A DNA stretch of 64,000 bases from JBMNGO01 sp050949885 (lineage in GTDB: Bacteria; Bacillota; Syntrophomonadia; Syntrophomonadales; Syntrophomonadaceae), in NCBI GenBank assembly GCA_050949885.1, contig JBMNGO010000008.1:62001-126000 (forward strand), in the 5' to 3' direction. Positions 44,108 to 52,749 of the stretch are shown here, piece by piece; within the stretch, counting starts at the first letter, position 1; each line of letters begins with the position of its first letter. The position numbers and the translations under genes were made by a program. The notes under the pieces were generated by a model. The model did not search any database and was not told where the DNA came from. It worked only from the letters and a program-made list of their open reading frames with translations.

Positions 44108-44941
44108 TCAACCAAGTTTTTTCCCTTCCAATTGGGCTATTTGAGCTAAACTTTTATACATCAGGGAAAAATTTTTGGGGGTGAGAGATTGCCTTCCATC
44201 AGACAAAGCCCGTTCCGGCTCAGGGTGAACCTCAACCATTATTCCATCTGCTCCAGCTGCAATGGCAGCTTTAGCCACCGGCGCCACCAGTTCCCATTTG
44301 CCGGTGGCATGGCTGGGATCAACAATTACAGGCAAGTGCGACAGTTCTTTGATTAGAGGAATGGCACCAATATCCACCGTATTTCGGGTATAATGTTCAA
44401 AAGTCCTGATACCCCTTTCACAGAGGATAACACTGGGGTTTCCCCCTTCCAAAATGTACTCAGCAGCCAGGAGCCATTCTTCTACCGTTGCCGCAAAGCC
44501 CCTTTTCAACAATATGGGTTTGTCCAATTTGCCCATTTCCTCAAGCAGTGAAAAGTTCTGCATATTGCGGCTGCCTATTTGAAGAATATCAATAAAATCA
44601 TAAAGATAATCAAGATCTCTGATATCCATTATTTCGGTTACTAAGGGAAGACCCGTCAATTTACGGGCTTCATCCATTATTAATAAACCCTCTTTACCCA
44701 GTCCTTTGAAGGAATAAGGCGATGTTCTAGGTTTAAATAATCCTCCCCGGAGGATGTGGGCACCTGTTTTTTTTAGCCTTAAGGCTATTTCCAGGTATTT
44801 ATCCCGGTCTTCAACTGCACAAGGACCGGCAATAATGGTACACCAGCCTTCCCCCACGGCAACCGGATGGGATGATGTTTTAACAGTAATGATAGTATTT
44901 TCTTTTTTGAATTCCCTTGAAGCCAGCCTGAATGGTTTCAT
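44108..44941 (-). CDS. aroF: 3-deoxy-7-phosphoheptulonate (DAHP) synthase
   Basis: 277 residues if started at ATG 44941; ATG 44953 would add four. The type I-beta barrel motifs are present: IAGPCAVE, ILRGGLFKPRTSPYSFKGLG, DILQIGSRNMQN, LLKRG and VIVDPSHATGKWELV. It joins PEP and erythrose-4-phosphate, the first shikimate step. Only about 35 residues precede the barrel, too few for the ferredoxin-like regulatory domain of Thermotoga-type enzymes or a fused chorismate mutase. A chorismate mutase gene lies about 1 kb away. Divergent from the amidase gene. Confidence 0.93.
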   Translation of the reverse strand: MKPFRLASREFKKENTIITVKTSSHPVAVGEGWCTIIAGPCAVEDRDKYLEIALRLKKTGAHILRGGLFKPRTSPYSFKGLGKEGLLIMDEARKLTGLPLVTEIMDIRDLDYLYDFIDILQIGSRNMQNFSLLEEMGKLDKPILLKRGFAATVEEWLLAAEYILEGGNPSVILCERGIRTFEHYTRNTVDIGAIPLIKELSHLPVIVDPSHATGKWELVAPVAKAAIAAGADGIMVEVHPEPERALSDGRQSLTPKNFSLMYKSLAQIAQLEGKKLG

Positions 44942-45008
44942 ACCATCACCCAATCGTTCAAGATTACAAGATTAGAATAACCTGTAGGAGGTAAAGTTAT
45001 TTTAATCA

Positions 45009-45035
45009 ATTATAACACTGTTCTGCTTCTCACAA
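45009..45035 (-). promoter_or_regulatory. Extended -10 promoter for the DAHP synthase gene
   Basis: On the minus strand TGTTATAAT (45017-45009), a perfect extended -10, with TTGTGA (45035-45030) 15 bases before TATAAT. Start codon about 65 bases downstream. Confidence 0.55.
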
Positions 45036-45096
45036 GCCAATTTCTTTTTCCCGATGATATAGATAGTTTTTATAATTTTTCTAGCATCGGATTTAT

Positions 45097-45105
45097 GTTA
45101 TAGTA
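45097..45105 (+). promoter_or_regulatory. Extended -10 promoter for the nitrilase-fold gene
   Basis: TGTTATAGT, an extended -10 with one mismatch, about 30 bases before the start codon and its GGGAGG ribosome site. No clear -35. It diverges from the DAHP synthase promoter. Confidence 0.45.
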
Positions 45106-45135
45106 ATTTAATAACTGGCAAGGGAGGCTCTTTTT

Positions 45136-45975
45136 ATGGATGGTAAGCTGCTGATTGCGGTGTGTCAGATGAAAAGCGGTAGGGATAAGGATAAGAATCT
45201 GGCTAAAGCTGAAAAAATGATTGCGGAGGCAGCTATTGGAGGTGCTGATATAGTAGTACTACCGGAGATTTTTAACTCCCCCTACCAGGCCAAGCTTTTC
45301 CCCCTGTATGCAGAGAGCTTTCCGGGTCCTACCACCGATTTTCTGGCTAAAACCGCCCGGCAAAATAAAGTGTGCATTGTGGGCGGGTCCATTATTGAAA
45401 AGGATCAGGATAATAGGCTATATAACAGCAGTTTCGTCTTTGACGGACAGGGGAATCTTCTGGGAAGAAACCGCAAGTTACATCTGTTTGATATAGATAT
45501 TCCCGGAAAGGTATCTTTTAAAGAGTCAGATACCCTTACTCCGGGCCAGGAGATTACGGTGATAAACTATAAAGACATCTGCCTGGGTTTAATGATTTGT
45601 TATGATATCCGCTTTCCTGAACTGGCAAGAATCATGGCTCTGCAAGGTGCCCAAATAATTGTGGTACCCGCTGCCTTTACTTATACTACCGGGGCGGCCC
45701 ACTGGGAATTTACCATGCGTTGCCGGGCAGTTGACAACCAGGTATTTGTTGTAGCCGCTTCTCCAGCCCGGGAATCTGCATCGAATTATCAGGTTTGGGG
45801 GCATTCCATGATTGTGAATCCCTGGGGAGATATTGTTGCCCAATTGGGAGAGGAAGAAGGAATTCTATGGGGACAGCTGAATCTTGCGCAAATCCACCAG
45901 GTTCGCAATGAACTGCCCTTATTGCGACACCGGCGTACTGACCTGTATCAAATAACTCGCCAGTCCCCTATTTAG
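45136..45975 (+). CDS. Carbon-nitrogen hydrolase, omega-amidase-like
   Basis: 279 residues. The nitrilase-superfamily Glu-Lys-Cys triad is visible: E44 in LPEIFNSPY, K in RNRKLHLFDIDIP and C in LMICYDIRFPELAR. FDIDIPG and the final RRTDLYQI are features of the Nit2/omega-amidase branch, which hydrolyses alpha-ketoglutaramate or ketosuccinamate. ATG 45136 has GGGAGG upstream. The last eight bases overlap the convergent chorismate mutase gene, so no terminator separates them. Confidence 0.9.
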   Translation: MDGKLLIAVCQMKSGRDKDKNLAKAEKMIAEAAIGGADIVVLPEIFNSPYQAKLFPLYAESFPGPTTDFLAKTARQNKVCIVGGSIIEKDQDNRLYNSSFVFDGQGNLLGRNRKLHLFDIDIPGKVSFKESDTLTPGQEITVINYKDICLGLMICYDIRFPELARIMALQGAQIIVVPAAFTYTTGAAHWEFTMRCRAVDNQVFVVAASPARESASNYQVWGHSMIVNPWGDIVAQLGEEEGILWGQLNLAQIHQVRNELPLLRHRRTDLYQITRQSPI

Positions 45976-46330
45976 ATAAATCCTGTCTGAGCTCTTTAGC
46001 ATCTCTAAGATAGACATGTACTATATCATTTTGCTGTTTTTCTGTGTTTATGTGCAGCAAAACCCGTATACATCTGGGCAGTGCTCCTTTTACATCTATT
46101 TCCTGAAAACACAATAAAGGTACCTGGTTCCAGCCCATCAAGCGGGCTGCCCGGGCAGGAAAGGCAGCCGTTAAATCCCTGGTAACGGTAAACAGGGCGC
46201 TGGCAATATCTTCGGTAATGAATCCGTTTTTCTTTTGCATTACCTCCAGCAGTTCAGCGGTTGCCGCAATAATCTCTTCCGGCTGGTCTCTTTCTACTGT
46301 GGTCGCTCCTCTAATCCCTCTCACATACAT
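45968..46330 (-). CDS. aroH: Monofunctional chorismate mutase, AroH type
   Basis: 120 residues, the size of the trimeric AroH class. VRGIRGATTVERDQPEEI (3-20) carries the Arg residues that bind chorismate, followed by LFTVTRDLTAAFPARAAR and PRCIRVLLHINT. It converts chorismate to prephenate for phenylalanine and tyrosine. It overlaps the convergent amidase by eight bases and follows the HutP-like gene by about 20 bases. Confidence 0.95.
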   Translation of the reverse strand: MYVRGIRGATTVERDQPEEIIAATAELLEVMQKKNGFITEDIASALFTVTRDLTAAFPARAARLMGWNQVPLLCFQEIDVKGALPRCIRVLLHINTEKQQNDIVHVYLRDAKELRQDLSK

Positions 46331-46350
46331 ACTTATACCCTACTCTTCCC

Positions 46351-46767
46351 TCAGGATACAGCTCTATGGCCTAAACCTATGGCAACTTCATCCAGGTGTA
46401 ACAGGCCAATACCCATAAAAATTGCTACGCTTACATGGTCCTGATGACGAGCTATCCCAATTTTGCCTCCCACATTAAGCCCCAGAGCTTTGGGCATTAT
46501 TTGGGCCACAGCTTCCCTGGCTGCCCCCGCCACTGCGCCTTCGTCAGCATGGGTATCCTTGATTACTCCTTCTCGTTTAGCGGCAACTACAGATCGTTCT
46601 ACTATTTTCCCCACCGAGTTTATGAATTCACCGCCATAATCAACAGCTACCGCCCTAACCTGATATGTATCCCACAAGTCCTTTTTAAGCTGTGCTTCTT
46701 CCTGCCGCGTTGTGGTTAAAGCCATTTTAATGGCCGAAGTGGCCACAACTTTGCTGCCAATCTGCAT
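46351..46767 (-). CDS. HutP-family RNA-binding regulator
   Basis: 138 residues from ATG 46767 (GGGGG upstream); ATG 46785 gives 144. The final glycine/histidine-rich stretch (VSVAIFMGIGLLHLDEVAIGLGHRAV) fits the HutP core, and histidines in DTHADEG and GLGH may serve as metal/ligand residues. Bacillus HutP is a histidine-responsive antiterminator of the hut operon. No histidine-use genes are here; the gene sits upstream of aroH, so its target may differ. Confidence 0.75.
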   Translation of the reverse strand: MQIGSKVVATSAIKMALTTTRQEEAQLKKDLWDTYQVRAVAVDYGGEFINSVGKIVERSVVAAKREGVIKDTHADEGAVAGAAREAVAQIMPKALGLNVGGKIGIARHQDHVSVAIFMGIGLLHLDEVAIGLGHRAVS

Positions 46768-46799
46768 ACTTTCCCCCACCCTCATTCATTGTGTAAACT

Positions 46800-47285
46800 T
46801 TATTTTACTATAATTTTTCCAATCATGACTATTCCCTGATCAGTATAATAAATTTCTCCCTTTCTAGGGTAAGATAAATTTGGTGAGCAGTCTTTTATGA
46901 CATATTCTACCGGAAAGTTGTAGTAGGTGGAGTCAATTTCCACCACATCTCCTGCCATAATTTCCAACTCAAGTTCAGAATTGTTGAAGGCAGCTTTCTT
47001 CTGACCATTTACCAAAACCCACGCATGAGGGAGTGAAGACACATCCTTAACGGAAAGGGTTAGAAGCGCATGAGGGGAAGATATCTGCAGGCCCCGGGCC
47101 TTCTCATCACGCTCACCCGCACTCACGGGAAATTCAATGGTCTGTCCTTCCATTCTCTCTCCCAGGCTCATGAAAAATCGAAAATCATCCTGAGTCATTA
47201 AACCCTGCACCACTACTAAACTCACAAAGGCCAAAACAACAATTTTAATTAAGGCTTTTTCTATCAGCCTGGCAATCTTTTTCAC
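46800..47285 (-). CDS. Conserved-looking anchored protein of unknown function
   Basis: 161 residues, not recognised. A basic start (MKKIARLIEKALIK) and one membrane span (about 12-30) are followed by a soluble, probably extracytoplasmic region rich in beta strands (LLTLSVKDVSSLPHAWVLVNGQKKAAFNNSELELEIMAGDVVEIDSTYY), with Ig-like spacing and a single Cys near 133. ATG 47285. It starts about 150 bases from the next gene upstream and ends 14 bases before the HutP start region. Confidence 0.55.
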   Translation of the reverse strand: MKKIARLIEKALIKIVVLAFVSLVVVQGLMTQDDFRFFMSLGERMEGQTIEFPVSAGERDEKARGLQISSPHALLTLSVKDVSSLPHAWVLVNGQKKAAFNNSELELEIMAGDVVEIDSTYYNFPVEYVIKDCSPNLSYPRKGEIYYTDQGIVMIGKIIVK

Positions 47286-47350
47286 CGCTCATCCCTCCGC
47301 AAGGGTATTCTTAACTATCTTATGCCCCCTATGGAGAGATTATCCATTAT

Positions 47351-47380
47351 TGTATAAAAAACTCGGGATCAAATCCCGAG
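47351..47380 (-). terminator. Rho-independent terminator after the 47.4-47.9 kb gene
   Basis: Perfect eight-base stem CTCGGGAT/ATCCCGAG (47362-47369 with 47373-47380), three-base loop, then six U on the minus strand. Confidence 0.85.
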
Positions 47381-47431
47381 CAGTTTTTGACGGGTACCTA
47401 GAGGCAGCCTTGCTGAGTCTCAGTTGTATTA

Positions 47432-47875
47432 CTATTTCAAGTTATCAATTTTCTTTTTTAGATAATCCCTGTAATTCATAAGTTCCTCACTAATTTTAAA
47501 CAACAGCCGTTCTATTTCCGTATCGGACATAACCATTTCCACCGGTTCTAATACTTCAACAGTGCGGAATTCTTCCTTCATCGTAAACTTAATGGCATCC
47601 TCAATGGAATCCGCATAAAAAGTTATGAAAACCGGCGCATAGGGATTGGCTTTGCCGGTAATCTCATCTATAATTTCATAAGCCTCCAAACCCATGTCAA
47701 TCTCTTCAATATGTATACCCTGAACAGGCACATTACGAATAAGGGATACCTTGTGCTGCCGCACCTCGTCAGCTATTTCAACACCTGTTTTTCCTTTCCA
47801 GAACAGTTTTCCGGATTTGTTTTTTCCTTTATAATCAAAACGTACCTTGATCTTTAATCTTACCACTAAACTCAC
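47432..47875 (-). CDS. Cytoplasmic protein of unknown function
   Basis: 147 residues, not recognised. The start is GTG 47875, or GTG 47866, which has better spacing from AGGGGAA. A basic beta-rich N-terminus (RLKIKVRFDYKGKNKSGKLFWKGKTG) is followed by an acidic alpha/beta core and a coiled, Lys-rich end (YRDYLKKKIDNLK). No signal peptide or membrane span. It has its own terminator and follows rluB by about 100 bases. Confidence 0.55.
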   Translation of the reverse strand: MSLVVRLKIKVRFDYKGKNKSGKLFWKGKTGVEIADEVRQHKVSLIRNVPVQGIHIEEIDMGLEAYEIIDEITGKANPYAPVFITFYADSIEDAIKFTMKEEFRTVEVLEPVEMVMSDTEIERLLFKISEELMNYRDYLKKKIDNLK

Positions 47876-47979
47876 TTCCCCTTTTGCCCTGCTCTCTTGT
47901 AAGCTGAATAAGAATTGACCCCTTGTGTAAATAGCATAACGTATTATTCGCTTTTTTTCACCATTTCGGGACTATTTTC

Positions 47980-48705
47980 CTAATCGGAATCCTCTGTTAG
48001 ACGATATACTTCTTTCTCGCTCAGAAACCGGTATTGTCCCCTGGCAACACCATCCAGGGTTAAAAAGGAAAAACTTATTCTTTCCAGGTATTTTACAGGA
48101 TGCCCAACAGCGGCCAGCATGCGTCTCACCTGCCGCTTTTTACCTTCGTGTATCTCAATTTCCAGCACGCTACAATCCTTTTGCCTCTTTTTGATTTCCA
48201 CCCGGGCTGGGGCTGTTAGCCCATCTTCCAACACAACTCCTTTTTCCAGCCTGCTTATATCATTATCATCCGGACAACCCTCTACCAAAGCCCGGTATCT
48301 TTTCTTGATTTGGTAACGGGGGTGTATCATTTTATTGGCAAAATCTCCGTCATTAGTCAATAATAGTAATCCTTCCGTATGGTAATCCAATCTGCCCACC
48401 GGGTATACTCTCTCATCACCTATAGAAATCAGATCAGTAACAGTCGGCCTCCCCTGAGGATCTTTCATGCTGCAGATATAACCCGCAGGTTTATTGAGTA
48501 GGAGATACAATGGTTTCTTACTATTTTTAACCACCACACCATCCACCTCAACTATGTCATGCTCAGGATCAATCTTTAATCCCTGTTGGGAGACTGTTGT
48601 ACCATTAATTTTTATTCTGCCTGACTGTATCAGTTCCTCCGCTTGGCGCCGCGAGACAATGCCGGCCGAGGCAATAAATTTAGCCAGCCTGACTTCCTTA
48701 GCCAT
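47980..48705 (-). CDS. rluB: Ribosomal large-subunit pseudouridine synthase RluB family
   Basis: 241 residues. An S4 RNA-binding domain (1-60: RLAKFIASAGIVSRRQAEELIQSGRI) is followed by the catalytic domain with PVGRLDYHTEGLLLLTNDGDF, whose Asp is the catalytic residue, and the family end motif EGKKRQVRRMLAAVGHPV. It converts a uridine of 23S rRNA to pseudouridine. In many Firmicutes rluB is close to scpA/scpB; here they are about 7 kb away. Confidence 0.93.
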   Translation of the reverse strand: MAKEVRLAKFIASAGIVSRRQAEELIQSGRIKINGTTVSQQGLKIDPEHDIVEVDGVVVKNSKKPLYLLLNKPAGYICSMKDPQGRPTVTDLISIGDERVYPVGRLDYHTEGLLLLTNDGDFANKMIHPRYQIKKRYRALVEGCPDDNDISRLEKGVVLEDGLTAPARVEIKKRQKDCSVLEIEIHEGKKRQVRRMLAAVGHPVKYLERISFSFLTLDGVARGQYRFLSEKEVYRLTEDSD

Positions 48706-48824
48706 AACCTCTTCCCTTTCTCAACCACACTGTTGCTATCTGTGCTAAGAATTGGTGCAAATTCTCTGGCATATATTTTACCAATAAAAAGATCAAACTA
48801 ACCTAAAGAATTGGAGATATTCGG

Positions 48825-49388
48825 GTGAAAACTTCTAAAAAGATTTTTCTTATCAGTATAACTGTTTTGGTAATCATAACCCAGCTTTTCTTAAATTTTC
48901 TATTGCGTCCGGGTACCCAAACATTCCCCAATTCCTTTCCCCAAGAAGAAAAAGCGGTATCAGAGCCACCTTCTTATTTGTCATTAAATGAAAAGGATCT
49001 CAACCTCTTAGCTTCCCGCTGGGGACAGACACCTGCTGGGTGGCCAGGTGCGGATATTTCCCGCTGGCAATTGAGTCTCGCCAACAATACCATAATTGCC
49101 CGCCTGGAACTGCCACTAAGAACGGCTATAGCAGATTACACCTTCAGAGTACATATGGCAGTCTCTCCCAAAGTTAGCGGGGATACTATATATCTACAAG
49201 CTGAAGCAGCATCTATTAATGGTCTAAACCTTCCTCCATCGGTTTTATCTGCGTTGCCTAAACCATCCTTGAGTTCTGATTATTTCCCCAATACCGTTTT
49301 TTACTTCAAAGTACCTCCCATCAGCGGAATGAAGATCACCGATGTGATGGTTCGTGATGATAGGTTAATTATTCAATTAAAAACCTGA
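48825..49388 (+). CDS. Small anchored protein, possibly DUF2140 (YpmS)-like
   Basis: 187 residues from GTG 48825 (GGAGAT about six bases upstream). One N-terminal membrane span (about 7-26) is followed by a Pro/Ser/Glu linker and a beta-rich extracytoplasmic region (IIARLELPLRTAIADYTFRVHMAVSPKVSGDTIYLQAEAASINGLNLP), then ITDVMVRDDRLIIQL. The pattern of strands describing derived lipid-binding-like folds recalls YpmS/DUF2140, but the match is weak. Divergent from rluB. Confidence 0.45.
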   Translation: MKTSKKIFLISITVLVIITQLFLNFLLRPGTQTFPNSFPQEEKAVSEPPSYLSLNEKDLNLLASRWGQTPAGWPGADISRWQLSLANNTIIARLELPLRTAIADYTFRVHMAVSPKVSGDTIYLQAEAASINGLNLPPSVLSALPKPSLSSDYFPNTVFYFKVPPISGMKITDVMVRDDRLIIQLKT

Positions 49389-49613
49389 ACAGCCTTTGAA
49401 TAAGGCCGTATTCACTACCTTTATCGGCTGTAAGGTTCAATAATTAACATCTTTTTTTCAAATTTAGGCCAACTTGTGCTATTGTTATTTGTATCATAAA
49501 TCAAACCTGGTATTCTTAAACAAACAAGAAAGTACCAAGTTTTTGTATGGCTGGAACTGCTGTCAAAATCGCAGGCTGGCATCATAAGACAAGTACGATA
49601 ATGGAGGAAAGCT

Positions 49614-50186
49614 ATGCAACACAGAACAATTGATAAAGAAAAAATCGAGGAAGCTGTAGGCCTAATTCTGCAGGCTCTTGGTGAAGACCCACAAAGAGAA
49701 GGCCTAGTGGATACCCCTAAACGGGTAGCCAGAATGTACGAAGAGATATTTTCGGGACTGGATTCTGACCCCAAGGATCTTTTGACCGTTTCTTTTTCCG
49801 AATATCATGATGAACTGGTTCTGGTGAGGGATATACCGCTTTATTCCATGTGTGAGCATCACCTTTTGCCCTTCTATGGACAGGCTCATGTGGCTTATAT
49901 TCCCAAGGGAGGTAAAATAGTAGGAATAAGCAAGCTGGCCCGGGTGGTGGATGCCTTTGCCAAACGTCCCCAGCTGCAAGAAAGGCTTACTTCCCAGATA
50001 GCTGATTGTATCTTTGAGGCCCTTAATCCCTTTGGGGTTGCAGTGGTCATTCAAGCCGAGCATATGTGTATGACCATGAGGGGTATTAAAAAACCAGGTG
50101 CCCAAACAGTTACTTCAGCTGTCAGAGGGGTTTTTGAAACCAGCTCCCGCACCCGTTCCGAACTATTGACACTGCTGCTCAAATAG
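49614..50186 (+). CDS. folE: GTP cyclohydrolase I
   Basis: 190 residues. Zinc and catalytic residues are in SMCEHHLLPFYGQAHVAYIP, and EHMCMTMRGIKKPGAQTVTSAVRG closes the active site; CEHH and the second Cys give the zinc ligands. ATG 49614 follows GGAGG by six bases. It converts GTP to dihydroneopterin triphosphate for folate, fitting the neighbouring formate-THF ligase. The strong hairpin at 50334-50369 may end its transcript as well as that of fhs. Confidence 0.95.
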   Translation: MQHRTIDKEKIEEAVGLILQALGEDPQREGLVDTPKRVARMYEEIFSGLDSDPKDLLTVSFSEYHDELVLVRDIPLYSMCEHHLLPFYGQAHVAYIPKGGKIVGISKLARVVDAFAKRPQLQERLTSQIADCIFEALNPFGVAVVIQAEHMCMTMRGIKKPGAQTVTSAVRGVFETSSRTRSELLTLLLK

Positions 50187-50325
50187 TCTAGCCCTTTTGT
50201 TTAACCTGGCCTCTTAGGATTATAGCATTACCTGATTGGCGGCTAAGGGGGCAAGCCCATAGTAGGGAACAAAAAGGCTGCTGACTGCTATGGCATAGGT
50301 TCAAAAGCCAGGCTGTTACTGAAAA

Positions 50326-50369
50326 AAATTAAACCTCTATAAAGCAGCCCAAAGGTGGCTTTATAGAGG
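50326..50369 (-). terminator. Strong terminator between fhs and folE
   Basis: Twelve-base perfect stem CCTCTATAAAGC/GCTTTATAGAGG (50334-50345 with 50358-50369) enclosing an inner pair, followed on the minus strand by UUUAAUUUUUUUC. It is 22 bases past the fhs stop. Confidence 0.9.
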
Positions 50370-50390
50370 CAAAACTTGTGCAAAATAGCT

Positions 50391-52064
50391 CTAAAACAGG
50401 CCTACTATTTCCCCATCGGGTTTTATATCAATATTCTCAGCAGCCGGTGTTCGTCCCAATCCCGGCATGGTCATGATTTCTCCCGTTAGCACTACCACAA
50501 AGCCGGCTCCGGCTGACAGTCTCACTTCTTTTATGTTGAGCGTAAAGCCCCGGGGCCTGCCTTTTAAATCAGGATTATCAGACAGAGAGTACTGGGTTTT
50601 GGCAATACAAATCGGCAGATTTCCATAACCCAGTTCCTCTAGCCGTTTTATAGTATTATCGGCATTTTTGGTGTAGGCCACTCCATCGGCTCCATATACT
50701 TCCCGGGCCACTACCCCAATTTTTTCTTTTAATGACTGGTCCAGATTATATAAGAACCTGAAATCGCTGGGCTTCTCCGTTGCTTTAATGACTTTTTCCG
50801 CCAGCTCCAAGCCTCCCTGGCCACCCTGGGCCCATACCCGGGAAACAGCTAGATCAGCTCCCAGAGCAGCACTTTTTTCCGCTACCAAATCTACTTCTGC
50901 AGGCTTGTCAGTAGGGAATTCGTTTAAGGCAACAACAACCGGAACACCAAATTTCATTAGGTTTTCCAATTGTTTTTCCAGGTTTTCCATGCCTTTTTCC
51001 AAAGCTGCCATATTCATTTCACCAAGCTGGTTAAGAGGGACTCCGCCATGATTCTTTAATGCTCTTATGCTGGCCACCAGGACCACAGCATCAGGTTTAA
51101 GCCCTCCATACCGGCATTTTAAGTGGAAGAATTTCTCGGCTCCCAAGTCGGCACCGAATCCGGCCTCCGTAACCATGTATTCACCCAGTTTTAAGCCCAT
51201 CTTGGTGGCGATTATGCTGTTGCAGCCATGGGCTATATTGGCAAAGGGTCCACCGTGAATAAAAGCGGGGGTATTTTCCAACGTCTGAACCAGATTGGGT
51301 TTAATGGCATCCTTCATTAATAATGCCATGGAGCCTGCTGCTTTGAGATCCTGCGCAGTGACCGGCTGCCCGTCGTATGTATAGGCAACTACCATCTTTT
51401 TGAACCTTTCCTTAAGGTCCATAAGGTCATTGGCCAGGCATAAGGCCGCCATGACTTCTGAAGCTACACTAATGTCAAAACCTGATTCCCTGGGTACTCC
51501 ATTGATCTTGCCGCCCAGCCCTACAATGATATTCCGCAGGGCTCTTTCATTGAGATCCATTACCCGCCGCAGTACCACCTGACGGGGGTCGATCTGCAAA
51601 GGATTTCCCTGGTGCAGACTATTGTCCAGCATGGCTGCTAAAAGATTATGGGCTGTGCTGACTGCATGGATATCACCTGTAAAATGCAGGTTAATATCCT
51701 CCATAGGAACAACCTGGGCATAGCCGCCTCCGGCAGCACCTCCTTTTATCCCAAAGCTGGGCCCTAATGAAGGCTCCCGCAACCCGATTACAGCCTTTTT
51801 CCCCAACTGGTTCAAAGCCATGCCCAAGCCTACAGTGTTGGTGGTTTTGCCTTCGCCGGCTGGTGTGGGGGTAATGGCAGTAACCAGGACCAGTTTTCCA
51901 GAAGGTCGGTTTTCCAGCTTTTTCAACACATCCAAAGACACCTTAGCCTTATAGTTGCCATAAAGTTCAATGTCTTCTGACCCCAGGCCAAGACTAGCCG
52001 CTATTTCAGTAATAGGTTGCATTTTTGCTTTTTGAGCAATTTCAATATCACTTGGTATTTTCAC
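50391..52064 (-). CDS. fhs: Formate--tetrahydrofolate ligase
   Basis: 557 residues, full length. TPTPAGEGKTTNTVGLGMAL (about 66-85) is the ATP-binding loop, EPSLGPSFGIKGGAAGGGYAQVVPMEDINLHFTGD a family signature, and the C-terminal KDIMTMPGLG-type motif appears as GEIMTMPGLGRTPAAENID. It makes 10-formyl-THF from formate and ATP, or runs in reverse. No other Wood-Ljungdahl gene is adjacent. A clear sigma-A promoter precedes it; no THF riboswitch was found in the leader. Confidence 0.97.
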   Translation of the reverse strand: MKIPSDIEIAQKAKMQPITEIAASLGLGSEDIELYGNYKAKVSLDVLKKLENRPSGKLVLVTAITPTPAGEGKTTNTVGLGMALNQLGKKAVIGLREPSLGPSFGIKGGAAGGGYAQVVPMEDINLHFTGDIHAVSTAHNLLAAMLDNSLHQGNPLQIDPRQVVLRRVMDLNERALRNIIVGLGGKINGVPRESGFDISVASEVMAALCLANDLMDLKERFKKMVVAYTYDGQPVTAQDLKAAGSMALLMKDAIKPNLVQTLENTPAFIHGGPFANIAHGCNSIIATKMGLKLGEYMVTEAGFGADLGAEKFFHLKCRYGGLKPDAVVLVASIRALKNHGGVPLNQLGEMNMAALEKGMENLEKQLENLMKFGVPVVVALNEFPTDKPAEVDLVAEKSAALGADLAVSRVWAQGGQGGLELAEKVIKATEKPSDFRFLYNLDQSLKEKIGVVAREVYGADGVAYTKNADNTIKRLEELGYGNLPICIAKTQYSLSDNPDLKGRPRGFTLNIKEVRLSAGAGFVVVLTGEIMTMPGLGRTPAAENIDIKPDGEIVGLF

Positions 52065-52162
52065 AACAGTTTGTCCTCCTTTTGTCGACTGCTTATTACA
52101 ATGACGCTTGGCAATCTACCATCATTGGTGATTACTATATTTCTGGATAAAACCTAAATATT

Positions 52163-52191
52163 ACTATACCTATTATTGATTTTGTGGTCAA
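52163..52191 (-). promoter_or_regulatory. Sigma-A promoter of fhs
   Basis: TTGACC (52191-52186), exactly 17 bases, TATAGT (52168-52163) on the minus strand, about 100 bases before the fhs start codon. Confidence 0.7.
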
Positions 52192-52212
52192 TTGCATTTC
52201 CTATGCCTGTTA

Positions 52213-52749
52213 TTATCGGAATAACATGGTACAAATATACAATGAAGCAATAAAACCCATTATATCTGCACTGAGGCCGGTCACAATAGAATACCGGTAT
52301 TTTTTTATACCTACGGAACCAAAGTAGACTGTTAAAACAAAAAAGGTGGTGTCAGTAGTACCCTGCATAACAGAGGCCAGCCGGCCAATAAATGAATCCG
52401 GCCCATATATTCTCATCAGTTCAGTTGCCAGTCCTAAGACCCCACTTCCTGAGAGAGGTCGCATTATAGCCAGTGGCAGGACTTCACTGGGTGCACCAAT
52501 GCGGGTAGTCAGAGGATCCAGAATTTTTACTAAATAATCCATAGCCCCCGAGGAACGGAATACGGAAATAGCTACCATCATACCTACCAAAAAAGGTATT
52601 ATCTTAATGGCGGTGGTAAACCCTTCCTCAGCCCCTTCTACGAAAGCTTCATACACCGGAATTTTTTTTATATACCCGTAAACCGGTATCATTAACAATA
52701 GAAATGGAATGGCCCATTTGGAAACAATGGTTAAGATGGACAGCAACAT
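52213..52749 (-). CDS. spmB: Spore maturation protein B
   Basis: 178 residues from ATG 52749, which overlaps the stop of spmA as TAATG. Multi-span membrane protein with the nucleoside-transporter-like gate motif (VEGAEEGFTTAIKIIPFLVGMMVAISVFRSSGAMD) and AIMRPLSGSGVLG. SpmA and SpmB are needed for normal spore core dehydration and heat resistance. Translational coupling to spmA is clear. Confidence 0.94.
   Translation of the reverse strand: MLLSILTIVSKWAIPFLLLMIPVYGYIKKIPVYEAFVEGAEEGFTTAIKIIPFLVGMMVAISVFRSSGAMDYLVKILDPLTTRIGAPSEVLPLAIMRPLSGSGVLGLATELMRIYGPDSFIGRLASVMQGTTDTTFFVLTVYFGSVGIKKYRYSIVTGLSADIMGFIASLYICTMLFR

Noticed and set aside
50187..50333. Small gene or RNA between folE and fhs
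   Set aside because: No open frame with a ribosome site and no stable structure other than the terminator.
52065..52210. THF riboswitch in the fhs leader
   Set aside because: The leader has a good promoter but none of the conserved THF aptamer sequence.
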